The notes: generated by a model not told the origin, from the sequence alone. 64,000 bases of DNA from an uncultured Eubacteriales bacterium (GCA_934729465.1 CAKVEP010000006.1:35354-99353), one strand, 5' to 3'. Counted from the stretch's first letter, positions 1 through 9,066 are shown. Translations and numbers: made by a program.

Positions 1-392
1 TCTTCATACTGACCGCTTTTAACCGTGTTCATTATTTCTTCCGATACTTTTCTATTAATGTATTTATCCTTTTCATCTGAAGAATCCATTATAATTTTTC
101 CGGAATAATCAGTTATAATAATATCCGCATTTAAATTTGAAGCGAAAGTTGAAATAAATGTTTTTAAAAGATTCTCGTTATACAAATAAAAGCCATTGTT
201 TATTACCGCGCTATTTCCTTCTATAAAGTCGGATATACCATAAGCATTATTTGAAAACAAAGAATGTTTTTCATCTTTCCAATATTTTATAACACACGTG
301 ACAGTCATCGCCCCCAGAACTAAAAAGCTGGCTAAAATAATTAACATACTGGTCTGAAAATACTTTTTGAAAATTGTTTTGCCATGATACAT
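1..392 (-). CDS. Sensor histidine kinase, N-terminal part (cut by left edge)
   Basis: The ATG abuts the stop codon of the response regulator gene (TAGATG), so the two are translationally coupled in one operon. About 130 residues are visible: a short basic N-terminus, one hydrophobic helix at about residues 14-35, then a polar extracytoplasmic sensor-like segment containing Asp-Tyr-Ser-Gly-Lys. The HAMP, dimerisation and ATPase parts lie beyond the window. Family knowledge: such proteins sense an envelope or external signal and phosphorylate the partner regulator. The kinase assignment rests on the paired regulator and the topology, because no catalytic motif is visible. The signal is unknown. 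Confidence 0.75.
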   Translation of the reverse strand, partial: MYHGKTIFKKYFQTSMLIILASFLVLGAMTVTCVIKYWKDEKHSLFSNNAYGISDFIEGNSAVINNGFYLYNENLLKTFISTFASNLNADIIITDYSGKIIMDSSDEKDKYINRKVSEEIMNTVKSGQYE

Positions 393-1073
393 CTATTCTA
401 TCACCTCAAATTTGTATCCCACTCCCCACACAGTTTTAAGCTTCCATTTTTCAGACACACCTTCTAATTTTTCCCTTAGTCTTTTTATGTGAACATCAAC
501 CGTCCTGCAATCTCCGTAATATTCATACCCCCAAACTTTGTCTAAAAGCTGGTCTCTCGTAAACACCATATTCGGGTTGCTCGCCAAGAAATACAATAAT
601 TCCATCTCTTTTGGCGGCGTTTCAACTTTTTTTCCATTTATTAATAATTCATATTTTTCCAAATCGAGATTAAAATTTTCGTATTCCAACTTATTTTTTT
701 CGCTTTTCTCTTTATACGTTCTTCTCAAAACAGCTTTTATTCTCGCAACTACTTCTTTAACATTAAAAGGTTTCGTAACGTAGTCATCGGCTCCGAGTTC
801 CAAACCCAGTATTCTGTCAACATGCTCTCCTTTGGCTGTAATCATTATTATCGGACATGATGATTTTTCTCTTATTTCTCTACACACTTTCCAACCATCT
901 TTATAGGGTAACATTATATCTAATAAAACTAAGTCTGGAGAATTTTCAGTAAAAATTTTGGCTGCATTTCTACCGTCACCGCATTCAACTACCTCGAACT
1001 CGTCTTTTTCCAAGTAAAGCTTTAAAAGTTCGCGTATATTGCAGTCGTCATCCACTACCATTATTTTCTTCAT
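393..1073 (-). CDS. OmpR/PhoB-family response regulator
   Basis: A receiver domain occupies about residues 1-115, with the acidic pair D8/D9, phosphoacceptor D52 (LLDIMLP) and the later conserved Lys in VTKPF. It is followed by a winged-helix DNA-binding domain ending in a typical VWGVGYKF beta-hairpin, 226 residues in all. It should bind DNA when phosphorylated by the downstream kinase. I chose the ATG of MKKIMVVDDD, where receiver homology begins. A GTG 18 bases upstream is in frame but overlaps the AGGAGG ribosome binding site. A four-codon ORF lies between that site and this ATG. The regulon cannot be read from the sequence. Confidence 0.93.
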   Translation of the reverse strand: MKKIMVVDDDCNIRELLKLYLEKDEFEVVECGDGRNAAKIFTENSPDLVLLDIMLPYKDGWKVCREIREKSSCPIIMITAKGEHVDRILGLELGADDYVTKPFNVKEVVARIKAVLRRTYKEKSEKNKLEYENFNLDLEKYELLINGKKVETPPKEMELLYFLASNPNMVFTRDQLLDKVWGYEYYGDCRTVDVHIKRLREKLEGVSEKWKLKTVWGVGYKFEVIE

Positions 1074-1096
1074 ATTTCTCGCATTGCACACCTCCT
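1070..1096 (-). promoter_or_regulatory. Ribosome binding site plus 4-codon upstream ORF overlapping the regulator start
   Basis: On the minus strand AGGAGG (1096-1091) is followed after six bases by ATG CGA GAA ATA TGA (1084-1070). The TGA overlaps the ATG of the response regulator as ATGA. The strong site is thus optimally placed for the mini-ORF and 17 bases from the real start, which suggests coupled re-initiation. Confidence 0.5.
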
Positions 1097-1188
1097 ATAT
1101 TTTTTTACATTTAAATTATACACCATACTTTTATTATAAATATGAATTTTTTTTGAATTTTAGTAAAAATATATTTGTTAATTAACAT

Positions 1189-1219
1189 AAAAAAGAGATG
1201 CCCTAAAGCACCTCTTTTA
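1189..1219 (-). terminator. Rho-independent terminator after ftsH
   Basis: On the minus strand AAAAGAGGTGC and GCATCTCTTTT form a stem with one mismatch around a short loop, followed by a T run, directly after the ftsH stop codon. Confidence 0.8.
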
Positions 1220-1233
1220 AATTATTTGTCAAA

Positions 1234-3072
1234 TTATGCGCCCTGCATTAATTCCTTAAACTCTTCACCAGACATTTTCTCATTTTGAATTAAGAAGCTA
1301 GCTACCTTTTCAACAGCAGCTGCATTATTTTTCAAAATTTCCTCAGTCTTCTTATAGCACTTCATTATTATACTGCGAACTTCTTGGTCTATTTCAGCGG
1401 CTATTTTTTCTGAATAATCCTTAACGTGACCCATGTCTCGCCCTATAAACACTTCATTGTCTTTTGAACTGTAGACTATCGGTCCAATACTCTCGCTCAT
1501 GCCGTACTGCGTCACCATTTTTCTTGCTATATTTGTTGCTCTTTCTATATCGTTCGATGCACCTGTGGATATATCCTCCAAGTTAAGAGCTTCGGAAACC
1601 CTTCCTCCAAGCAGTACAACAATATCTTCCCACATTTTCTTTCTCGATACATAGCTTTTGTCCTTCTCCGGCAAAGACATCGTATATCCCCCCGCCATAC
1701 CTCTCGGGATAATGGATATTTGGTGAACTTCATCCTGTGTTTCGCAAAAATAAGTTGCAACTGCGTGACCTGCTTCGTGATAAGCCGTCAGCTTTTTCTC
1801 ATCTTCAGTTATAACCTTAGATTTTTTCTCTGTTCCCACAACAACCTTTATGGTTGCTTCTTCTATCTCTTTCATCGTTATAAAATTTAGATTTTTACGT
1901 GCTGCCAAAAGTGCCGACTCATTTATTAAATTTTCCAAGTCAGCCCCGGTAAATCCGGCTGTACTTTTCGCTATCGTTCTCAATTTTACATCCGCTGCAA
2001 ACGGCTTGCCTTTAGCATGTACTCTTAAAATTTCTTCTCTTCCTTTAACATCCGGATAGCCAACCGTAACTTGCCTGTCAAACCTACCTGGACGCATCAA
2101 CGCAGGGTCCAAAATATCCGGACGATTGGTTGCCGCTATCATTATTACGCCTTCGTTAGCTCCAAAACCATCCATCTCAACTAAGAGTTGGTTTAACGTC
2201 TGTTCACGCTCATCGTGACCTCCGCCCAAACCGGTTCCTCTCTGCCTGCCGACTGCATCTATTTCATCTATAAATATTATGCACGGAGAATTTTTCTTAG
2301 CTTGGTCAAACAAATCTCTAACTCTTGAAGCGCCCACACCAACAAACATTTCAACGAAATCTGAACCTGATATTGAGAAAAACGGTACTCCCGCTTCGCC
2401 TGCCACAGCTCTTGCCAAAAGAGTTTTTCCTGTACCCGGAGGTCCAACCAAAAGTACTCCCTTTGGTATTCTTGCTCCTAATTCATTATATTTTTTAGGA
2501 TTTTTCAAAAACTCCACTATTTCAGATAGCTCTTCTTTTTCTTCATCCGCACCAGCAACATCAGCAAATGTGGCTTTGCGCTTTTCATTGGCTATGTCTT
2601 TTAACTTAGCCTTTCCGAAACCCATTTGTCTTCCGCCGTCGCCCATTATGGACAGTCTTCTCATGAACAGCCAAGACATTAATCCTAAGAATAAAAGCGG
2701 GAACAATACAAACGTTAACGCATTTATAATCCAAGAAGTTTCAGCAGCCTTTATTAAATTGTAAACCATCGGAGAATCAGGATTTTCTTTGTTATATTCA
2801 TCAACATAATCCTTTATATCCATATACATTAAATTCACACTCGGAGCCGAATAATAGATTGTTTCCCCATCTTTTAGTTTAAGTTCCATGTCTCCCGAAC
2901 CCAAGTTCATGCTATATTCGGTCACTTCATGCTGTTTGAATTTATTAACAATTTCTGAATAATTATATGATTTTTGCGCTGTTAGACTATTTATTGCCGA
3001 AAATATCAATATTATAATAATAGGCAATCCTAAAACCATCGCCATATTTTTTAGCATTTTTTTGTTATCCAA
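1234..3072 (-). CDS. ftsH: ATP-dependent zinc metalloprotease FtsH
   Basis: This membrane-anchored AAA+ protease degrades unassembled membrane proteins and regulatory proteins. It has transmembrane segments near residues 11-28 and 115-137, Walker A GPPGTGKT (210-217), Walker B IIFIDE, an arginine-finger region (RPGRFDRQ) and the zinc site HEAGH (432-436). Its 612 residues are normal. The start is TTG with AAGGAG eleven bases upstream; no ATG fits better. It is the last gene of the tilS-hpt-ftsH run, a conserved order in Firmicutes, and ends at a terminator. Confidence 0.98.
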   Translation of the reverse strand: MDNKKMLKNMAMVLGLPIIIILIFSAINSLTAQKSYNYSEIVNKFKQHEVTEYSMNLGSGDMELKLKDGETIYYSAPSVNLMYMDIKDYVDEYNKENPDSPMVYNLIKAAETSWIINALTFVLFPLLFLGLMSWLFMRRLSIMGDGGRQMGFGKAKLKDIANEKRKATFADVAGADEEKEELSEIVEFLKNPKKYNELGARIPKGVLLVGPPGTGKTLLARAVAGEAGVPFFSISGSDFVEMFVGVGASRVRDLFDQAKKNSPCIIFIDEIDAVGRQRGTGLGGGHDEREQTLNQLLVEMDGFGANEGVIMIAATNRPDILDPALMRPGRFDRQVTVGYPDVKGREEILRVHAKGKPFAADVKLRTIAKSTAGFTGADLENLINESALLAARKNLNFITMKEIEEATIKVVVGTEKKSKVITEDEKKLTAYHEAGHAVATYFCETQDEVHQISIIPRGMAGGYTMSLPEKDKSYVSRKKMWEDIVVLLGGRVSEALNLEDISTGASNDIERATNIARKMVTQYGMSESIGPIVYSSKDNEVFIGRDMGHVKDYSEKIAAEIDQEVRSIIMKCYKKTEEILKNNAAAVEKVASFLIQNEKMSGEEFKELMQGA

Positions 3073-3102
3073 AGTTCAACCAACTCCTTTATCAATTTAC
3101 CT

Positions 3103-3639
3103 TTAGCTGTATATTTCGCTCTTAAGGCAACCTATAAAAGGTAAATTTCTATATTTTTCATCATAATCAAGACCATAACCAACAATAAATTCATCTGGTA
3201 TTTCAAAGCCACTATAATCGGCAGTTATGTTAACTTTCCTTCTTTGAGGTTTGTCTAGCAATGTACATATTTTTATACTTTTCGGATTTCTTGACTTCAA
3301 TAATTTCAGGATATAATCAAGCGTTAATCCGCTGTCTAACACATCTTCAACAACTAAAAGGTCATAACCTTCAATGGGTTTGTCTAAATCTTTTATTATT
3401 TTTACCTCTCCGCTACTTTTTGTGCCTCCGTTGTAGCTCGACACTGCCATAAAATCTATTCTACATGGTATTGTTATTTTTCTCATTAAATCAGACATAA
3501 ATATAACTGAACCTTTTAAAATGCTAACCATTAAAAGATTTTTGTCTTTGTAGTCTTCACTTATTTTTGCCCCTAAATCGCTTACTATCTCAGCAATTTT
3601 TTCTTCACTTATCATAACTTTCTCAACAGAGTTAATCAT
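3103..3639 (-). CDS. hpt: Hypoxanthine phosphoribosyltransferase
   Basis: This purine salvage enzyme converts hypoxanthine or guanine plus PRPP to IMP or GMP in the cytoplasm. The PRPP-binding motif VVEDVLDSGLT lies near residues 95-105, and the family pattern is complete over 178 residues. Its start overlaps the end of tilS by 8 bases, so translation is coupled. The tilS-hpt-ftsH order is classic for low-GC Gram-positives. With tdk and upp nearby, the window shows good nucleobase and nucleoside salvage capacity, which fits an organism that takes nucleotides from its surroundings. Confidence 0.96.
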   Translation of the reverse strand: MINSVEKVMISEEKIAEIVSDLGAKISEDYKDKNLLMVSILKGSVIFMSDLMRKITIPCRIDFMAVSSYNGGTKSSGEVKIIKDLDKPIEGYDLLVVEDVLDSGLTLDYILKLLKSRNPKSIKICTLLDKPQRRKVNITADYSGFEIPDEFIVGYGLDYDEKYRNLPFIGCLKSEIYS

Positions 3640-4990
3640 TAGTATGCTCTCTCCTTATAACAGTAACAAATTTTGTATTCCCTCTAACCTTACAATCCTC
3701 GCATATTCCAATTCCGTCAATCCATATAACATTACTTCCGCTTGCAAGCATCACTATCTTGTTTCGATTTTCTTCCGGGATTTTAATTTCGTTAAATAAT
3801 TTTTTAACTTTCTTAGTTAGCCCTCTCCCTGCCTGACAAAACACATCACCTTGTCTTCTATTTCTAAAAACAGAATTTTTAGGAATTTTATCACTATCAA
3901 GCGAAACATAATTAATTAAATTACCATTTTTAACCAATTCTTTATATTCATTAATTGGGAATATTTTAATTATGAACCTTCTGCCCGATTCTGTCAATAC
4001 ATTTGTATTGAAAAATTTATGCTCCCATTCAACTTTTTCATTTCGACTCTCTCTTTTACTGAGTTTCGTTCCATTTACATAAATATTCACATCGCACGGC
4101 AACGTTACCGCTCCGTGATCATCGTCTATAATCCTTCGGGCATATTCTATATGCTTACTTTCAATTTCACCCGGACAGTAATCTTCTAAAATTTTTTTTA
4201 CCACTCTATTTTTTATAACACTTTTCAACGGCTTTATACATTCTATATCATACCCATCCAAAAGCTTAGCCTTATTAAATTTTTCTTGAGCCAATTCATC
4301 TAAATAGCTCTCTTCTTCTATATTTTGAAATATCATCCTTCTAAAGGTGTTGTCAAACATCTCATTAATATTTTTAAGTACAGAAACCACATTTATTCTT
4401 ATTTTATTTCTAGTGTAATCTTCGGTAAGATTGGTGCTGTCTGTTACGAAACTTAATTTATTTTTTTGACAATACTTCTCTATTTCATCTCTCGAAACAA
4501 ATATTAAAGGACGAATTATATTTTTTCTAACTGGCGGTATGCCACACAAACCTTTTAGCCCACAACCTCTTGTCATGTTCAATATCACGGTTTCTTCGCT
4601 GTCTGACAAAGTGTGAGCCGTTGCTATCTTGCCTCCAAACTTTTCACATAGTTCGTTAAAATATTTATACCTCTCAGTTCTTCCGCATTCCTCAAGACCC
4701 ACGCCTCTATCTTTTGCAAGCCTTTTTATATCTACTCTTTTTACATACAAATCTATTCCTAGTTTTTCACAAAAATTCTTTACAAATTCTTCATCTCTAT
4801 CGGCTTCTTCGCCTCTTATACAATGATTAACGTGTGCTGCGATTACATTCACATTATTACGCTCATTATAATTAGCTAAAAAGTGAGCAAGTGAAACAGA
4901 ATCTGCTCCCCCGGAAAGTCCAACAATTATATTATCGCCGTGGTTAATCATATTAAATTTCTCTATTGTTTGACACACTCTAATATTCAA
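3632..4990 (-). CDS. tilS: tRNA(Ile)-lysidine synthetase TilS
   Basis: This PP-loop N-type ATP pyrophosphatase attaches lysine to C34 of the CAU isoleucine tRNA, changing its decoding from AUG to AUA. The P-loop SGGADS is close to the N-terminus, followed by the usual HCIRGEEAD region and a C-terminal substrate-binding domain. A longer frame reaches 5080 but runs through the dnaB coding end. I prefer the TTG at 4990, preceded by CAGGAGG nine bases upstream, giving 452 residues and an 11-base overlap with dnaB. It is coupled to hpt downstream. Confidence 0.95.
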   Translation of the reverse strand: MNIRVCQTIEKFNMINHGDNIIVGLSGGADSVSLAHFLANYNERNNVNVIAAHVNHCIRGEEADRDEEFVKNFCEKLGIDLYVKRVDIKRLAKDRGVGLEECGRTERYKYFNELCEKFGGKIATAHTLSDSEETVILNMTRGCGLKGLCGIPPVRKNIIRPLIFVSRDEIEKYCQKNKLSFVTDSTNLTEDYTRNKIRINVVSVLKNINEMFDNTFRRMIFQNIEEESYLDELAQEKFNKAKLLDGYDIECIKPLKSVIKNRVVKKILEDYCPGEIESKHIEYARRIIDDDHGAVTLPCDVNIYVNGTKLSKRESRNEKVEWEHKFFNTNVLTESGRRFIIKIFPINEYKELVKNGNLINYVSLDSDKIPKNSVFRNRRQGDVFCQAGRGLTKKVKKLFNEIKIPEENRNKIVMLASGSNVIWIDGIGICEDCKVRGNTKFVTVIRREHTND

Positions 4991-6347
4991 CTTTGTTAAC
5001 CTCCTGAGCCGTAAAACGCATATACTCTCCCTGCCAGTGCAGCGATACTGTTCTTGTTTCTCCATGACGGTTCTTCGCAACTATACATTCCCCACTGTTT
5101 TTATCAACACTTTCTTCAACATTATCTGATGTGTAGTATCCCTCTCTATACAAAAATAATACTATATCAGCGTCTTGCTCAATAGAACCGGAATCTCTTA
5201 AATCTGAAAGTAACGGTCTGTGGTCTGTTCTTTGCTCGCTGGCACGTGACAACTGTGATAATGTTATTACCGGAGCATTTATCTCCTTTGCCATTATTTT
5301 CAAGTTTCTTGTAATTTCAGAAATTTCCTGAACACGGTTATCTATTTTTTTTGCACTAGCCATTAATTGAAGATAATCTATAACAACAAGGTCAACGTTT
5401 TTAAGTCTTCTTAATTTAGCTTTCATCTCAGGAACCGTTATTCCGGGAGTGTCGTCTAAATAAATTTGTGTTTTAGACAAAACATCTCCTGCCTCTATAA
5501 GCCTAACCCACTCATCTTCAGTTAACTTTCCTGTTCTAAGGTTTTGACCGGAAACCATTCCCTGCGTCGACATCATTCTTGATACTAATTGTTCTTTTGT
5601 CATTTCTAGCGAGAAAAAGGCAACCTTCATTCCTTCTCTTATAGCAACATTTTCAGCTATATTTAACGCAAAACTTGTTTTTCCCATACCCGGTCTTGCC
5701 GCAAGAAGTATTAAATCAGACCTGTTAAGTCCCATTATTACTCTATCTAAATCGCCTATTCCCGTTGGTATTCCGCTGTACTCATTGCTTAAATCAGAAT
5801 TTAAAGCGTCGAGTCGGTCAAAAGTTTGAATAACAATTTCATTAATTTTTTGAAGTCCTTGCACACTCTTGCCTTGACGAATATCAAAAATTCTTTGCTC
5901 AGCCGAGTCTAATAATTCAGAAGCGTCCAAATCACTACCAGACGCATCTTCTATCATTTCTCTTGCTGTTATTATTAAAGTTCTGACGTCATATTTGTCC
6001 CTTACTATCTTTGCGTAAGTTTCAACATTCGAAATCGAAGGAACCACCTGAGCTAATTGAAGTAAGTATGTTTTACAAACGTTTTCTTCAATTTTTCCTT
6101 CAGTTTTCAGTTTTTCAAGCACTGTAACATAATCCACAGCCTGCCCCAAGGTGAACATATCGAGCATAGCGGAATATATTAATTTGTGATTTGATATATG
6201 AAAATACTCAGGATTAGGCAATATCTCGGCTACCCTGTCAAGACATTGTGAATCTAGCAGTATTGCCCCCAATACCGATTGTTCCGCATCTAAACTATAA
6301 GGCAACTTTAGACCGTCATATCCTGTTGTCACTTTAACATTGTCCAT
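4980..6347 (-). CDS. dnaB: Replicative DNA helicase DnaB
   Basis: This hexameric helicase unwinds DNA at the replication fork. Its 455 residues contain the N-terminal DnaB domain (to about 110), a linker, and a RecA-like ATPase domain with Walker A ARPGMGKTS, Walker B LVVIDYLQLM and the later SGSIEQDADIV motif. The AUG start has GGCGGTGA ahead of it. In many Firmicutes the helicase gene follows rplI, but here it heads the tilS-hpt-ftsH run and overlaps tilS. No intein or insertion is seen. Confidence 0.97.
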   Translation of the reverse strand: MDNVKVTTGYDGLKLPYSLDAEQSVLGAILLDSQCLDRVAEILPNPEYFHISNHKLIYSAMLDMFTLGQAVDYVTVLEKLKTEGKIEENVCKTYLLQLAQVVPSISNVETYAKIVRDKYDVRTLIITAREMIEDASGSDLDASELLDSAEQRIFDIRQGKSVQGLQKINEIVIQTFDRLDALNSDLSNEYSGIPTGIGDLDRVIMGLNRSDLILLAARPGMGKTSFALNIAENVAIREGMKVAFFSLEMTKEQLVSRMMSTQGMVSGQNLRTGKLTEDEWVRLIEAGDVLSKTQIYLDDTPGITVPEMKAKLRRLKNVDLVVIDYLQLMASAKKIDNRVQEISEITRNLKIMAKEINAPVITLSQLSRASEQRTDHRPLLSDLRDSGSIEQDADIVLFLYREGYYTSDNVEESVDKNSGECIVAKNRHGETRTVSLHWQGEYMRFTAQEVNKVEY

Positions 6348-6391
6348 TCAAATCACCGCCCATAAACATTACACAACCAAAACCACATCTT

Positions 6392-6958
6392 CTAAGCCTT
6401 TCCCTTTGACCAACAATTATAACACAACGCCATATACTTATCATTGCCACCTATGTCAATTTGTTTTCCGTCATAAATTATTTTATCGCCGTTGTACCTT
6501 GCGTTTATTATCGCTTTTTTACTGCACTTGCTACACATAGATTGTATTTCTCTAATAGTGTCACATATTTCAATCAATCTTTTGCTACCCTCAAACAAAT
6601 TACCCATATAATCGGTTTTCAGCCCGTAGCACATAACCATTATTCCGTTATCAGCCATTTTTCTTAGTTCGTCCACCTGACTTGCCGTTAAAAACTGAGC
6701 TTCATCTACTATTATAGTATCAAAGTCCCCCTCATTTTTAACAACATCTAAAACTGTGTCTTCCTTGCCAATTAGCAGTGCCTCACACTCCAATCCCATT
6801 CTGGACTTTACTAATTTTTCTCCGTATCTAGTATCTACGCTCGGCTTTATTAATAGAACTTTCCTGCCGTGTTCTTCAAAATTAAATTTTTTCATCAGCG
6901 CATTCGCTGTTTTACTAGACCCCATAACACCATAATAAAAATACAGTTTCATAAACAT
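6392..6958 (-). CDS. tdk: Thymidine kinase
   Basis: This type II (TK1-like) thymidine kinase phosphorylates thymidine to dTMP. It shows a P-loop GVMGSSKT (about residues 10-17), the DEAQF Walker B motif, a lasso region with YMALCYNC, and paired cysteines (CSKC and CYNC) for structural zinc. Its 188 residues are standard. The gene precedes dnaB with a 44-base gap, probably in the same leftward transcript. It is part of the salvage set together with hpt and upp. Confidence 0.95.
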   Translation of the reverse strand: MFMKLYFYYGVMGSSKTANALMKKFNFEEHGRKVLLIKPSVDTRYGEKLVKSRMGLECEALLIGKEDTVLDVVKNEGDFDTIIVDEAQFLTASQVDELRKMADNGIMVMCYGLKTDYMGNLFEGSKRLIEICDTIREIQSMCSKCSKKAIINARYNGDKIIYDGKQIDIGGNDKYMALCYNCWSKGKA

Positions 6959-7029
6959 ACCCCAATCAAAAATATTCCAATTTTATATTGTACTATAAAA
7001 AATAATTTTTTACTAGTATATAAAACATT

Positions 7030-7066
7030 CTCAAAAACAAAACTAGCCCTGAATTTACAGAGCTAA
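7030..7066 (-). terminator. Terminator after the C39-like peptidase gene
   Basis: On the minus strand TAGCTCTG, loop TAAATT, CAGGGCTAG is followed by TTTTGTTTTT, immediately after the gene that stops at 7079. Confidence 0.75.
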
Positions 7067-7078
7067 TTTTAAAAATTA

Positions 7079-7726
7079 TTAAAGATAAAATTTCTGCTGA
7101 TTTTCTCCGTCACACAAAGATATCATCTCATACTGCTGATAACCTTGATACTTCTTCAAAAATTCATCTATTGAGTATTTAGTAGGGGTACAAAATCCGC
7201 CTTTATCCGAAGTTTTCAAAGAATCATGAACTAACACTCCTTTTCCGTTTTCATCATATTGAACCAAAACCCAATGTCCTAAATCTTTTTGCTCTCCTTC
7301 CTGTGTGCTACTGTTACAAGTGAAAAGAAACAATTTTTGAATTTTTAATTCGGTTTCAAAGTGTTTTTTAAAATTTTCGCCCGAGGTTATGACGCACCTT
7401 GAATGTTTTCCGTTTTTATTGATTAAATCACATATATTTCCATCGCTTATATACCCTATAGCTGCACTTTCAAAGTCATTTGAAATTTCAGCTAATTGTT
7501 TAACCAAACCACCTTGAGAAACAGAAATATTGTTTGCATTCAGTAATCCTTCCAGTGCAGCATAACCACACCATAACGCTCCATTTTGACGTTTTATAAG
7601 TCTTGGCATCGAAGTTCCATAGTCTTTTTTAACGTCTCTAATCATCAACACAACAGCTCCAGAAGCAGCAACTACGTCTATTGAAGCAACGACACCAATC
7701 ATAATCTTTTTGACACTCTCGAGCAT
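7079..7726 (-). CDS. Membrane-anchored C39-like (papain-fold) cysteine peptidase
   Basis: The 215 residues start with one hydrophobic segment (about 8-29) and continue into a soluble domain. Catalytic-type residues appear in papain/C39 order: Q47 and C53 in QNGALWCGYAALEGLL, H151 in LGHWVLVQ, and D168 in VLVHDS. This resembles the bacteriocin-processing C39 family, but no ABC transporter domains are attached. Positive charges flank both ends of the helix, so the side on which the domain lies is uncertain. It is monocistronic, with its own promoter and terminator. The substrate is unknown. An alternative is a secreted protease acting on host proteins. Confidence 0.6.
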   Translation of the reverse strand: MLESVKKIMIGVVASIDVVAASGAVVLMIRDVKKDYGTSMPRLIKRQNGALWCGYAALEGLLNANNISVSQGGLVKQLAEISNDFESAAIGYISDGNICDLINKNGKHSRCVITSGENFKKHFETELKIQKLFLFTCNSSTQEGEQKDLGHWVLVQYDENGKGVLVHDSLKTSDKGGFCTPTKYSIDEFLKKYQGYQQYEMISLCDGENQQKFYL

Positions 7727-7760
7727 GAGTTCCCCTCGCTTTCAAATTTATTTTAATATC

Positions 7761-7789
7761 ATTTTAACACACTTTTTTTATTTTGTCTA
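7761..7789 (-). promoter_or_regulatory. Promoter of the C39-like peptidase gene
   Basis: On the minus strand TAGACA, a 17-base spacer and TAAAAT lie about 35 bases upstream of the start. A GAGGGG ribosome binding site lies between. Confidence 0.65.
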
Positions 7790-8764
7790 CTATTCGTCGC
7801 AAAGAGGATTTAAGTCAAAAGCTTTTTTCACTTGACTATTAGATAAATGCGTATATATTTCAGTCGTTCCTAAATTTTCATGACCGAGTATGTCTTTAAG
7901 TATCCTAACGTCCACATTGCCGTATTGATACATTAAAGTTGCTGCAGTATGCCTTAATTTATGTACAGAATAACCTTGTCCCCCCAAGCCTATCACTCTT
8001 AAATACATATTCACTAAATGCTGAACAGTTTTAGGACTTATCCTTCTATTATTTCTGCTTATAAAAAATGCATCCTTATCTTTTGTTTTATCAACACTTC
8101 TTACATTTTTATATCTATCTATGGCTTTTCTACAAGCATTGTTTAGATATATCATACGCTCCTTGTTGCCTTTACCGGTTACTTTTAAAGTGTTGTCTTC
8201 ACGTATGTCGCTCAAGTTTATCCCCACGAGTTCAGACAATCTTAATCCACAATTCAAAAGTAACGTTAAAATACAATAGTCTCTTTCCTTATATACGCTA
8301 TTGTAGCTATCAACCGCTTTCAACAACATCTTACTTTGTTCTAACGTTAAAAATTTTGGTAAGGATTCCTTAGCCTTAGGGGTTTCAAGCTCTTTTAAAG
8401 GATTTTCTTTTAAATCTCCTGTTTTGGTAGTTAGATAATTAAAAAGAGCTCTTAAACTACTGGCTTTTCTCGACCGTGTTCTTGCATTATTTTTCCTTTC
8501 GGATATTAGATAATTCATGTACTCAAACACATCAACAAGCTGTATTCCTTCAATAAGAGTTATGTCAACATCGTCGATAGGTATATCTTCCATTTCACAG
8601 TCTTTGCTTACAAGACCTCTTACCTTTTTCATATATCTAAAAAAGGTCCTCAAATCTATGAAATACTCCTCAACTGTTTTTGGAGATTTTCCTCTTATAG
8701 TTTGCATATATCCTAAAAAACCTCTCAAAATTTCCGGAGCTTGTTTTAACAATTCTTCTTTCAC
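7790..8764 (-). CDS. Tyrosine recombinase, XerC/XerD type
   Basis: This is an integrase-family site-specific recombinase. It has an N-terminal SAM-like core-binding domain (about the first 110 residues) and a catalytic domain with the first Arg in GLRLSELVGI, HKLRHTAAT for His-x-x-Arg, LGHENLGTT, and the nucleophile Tyr in EIYTH. I place the start at GTG 8764, with AAGGAAGTG eight bases upstream, giving 324 residues. A longer frame from 8818 lacks a ribosome binding site. A role in chromosome dimer resolution is likely. No dif-like site or integrated element was recognised beside it, so XerC and XerD cannot be told apart. Confidence 0.9.
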   Translation of the reverse strand: MKEELLKQAPEILRGFLGYMQTIRGKSPKTVEEYFIDLRTFFRYMKKVRGLVSKDCEMEDIPIDDVDITLIEGIQLVDVFEYMNYLISERKNNARTRSRKASSLRALFNYLTTKTGDLKENPLKELETPKAKESLPKFLTLEQSKMLLKAVDSYNSVYKERDYCILTLLLNCGLRLSELVGINLSDIREDNTLKVTGKGNKERMIYLNNACRKAIDRYKNVRSVDKTKDKDAFFISRNNRRISPKTVQHLVNMYLRVIGLGGQGYSVHKLRHTAATLMYQYGNVDVRILKDILGHENLGTTEIYTHLSNSQVKKAFDLNPLCDE

Positions 8765-8834
8765 TATCTGTACACTTCCTTTTAATAAAACAAAAATATC
8801 CAATGTTGTTAACAACATCAGATATTTAAATTCA

Positions 8835-8910
8835 TGGAGCTGATAATGCGATTCGAACGCACGACCTCATCCTTACCAAGGATGTGCTCTGCCTACTGAG
8901 CTATATCAGC
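8835..8910 (-). tRNA. tRNA-Thr (anticodon GGT)
   Basis: A full cloverleaf lies on the minus strand. The acceptor GCTGATA pairs with TATCAGC, the anticodon stem CATCC/GGATG encloses TTGGTAA, a GTTCGAATC T-loop is present and CCA is encoded. It is cotranscribed after tRNA-Trp. Confidence 0.95.
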
Positions 8911-8966
8911 AACTTTTTACTCTGTTTAAAAACTCGATATAATTTAAACATTTCATATAATAAAAA

Positions 8967-9042
8967 TGGCAGGGGCAGAAGGATTCGAACCCTCGGCACG
9001 CGGTTTTGGAGACCGCTGCTCTACCATCTGAGCTATGCCCCT
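8967..9042 (-). tRNA. tRNA-Trp (anticodon CCA)
   Basis: The minus-strand cloverleaf has acceptor AGGGGCA/TGCCCCT, anticodon stem GCGGT/ACCGC around CTCCAAA, a GTTCGAATC T-loop, discriminator G and an encoded CCA. It is first in a two-tRNA transcript with tRNA-Thr. Confidence 0.95.
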
Positions 9043-9066
9043 AACTTAAAAACTGTAGCAAGGATT

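Noticed and set aside
2279..2764. Plus-strand 161-codon frame opposite ftsH
   Set aside because: It is antisense to conserved FtsH ATPase sequence and is explained by codon structure of the real gene.
4991..5080. Longer N-terminus for tilS
   Set aside because: These 30 codons overlap the conserved dnaB C-terminus in another frame, and the TTG at 4990 has a strong ribosome binding site.
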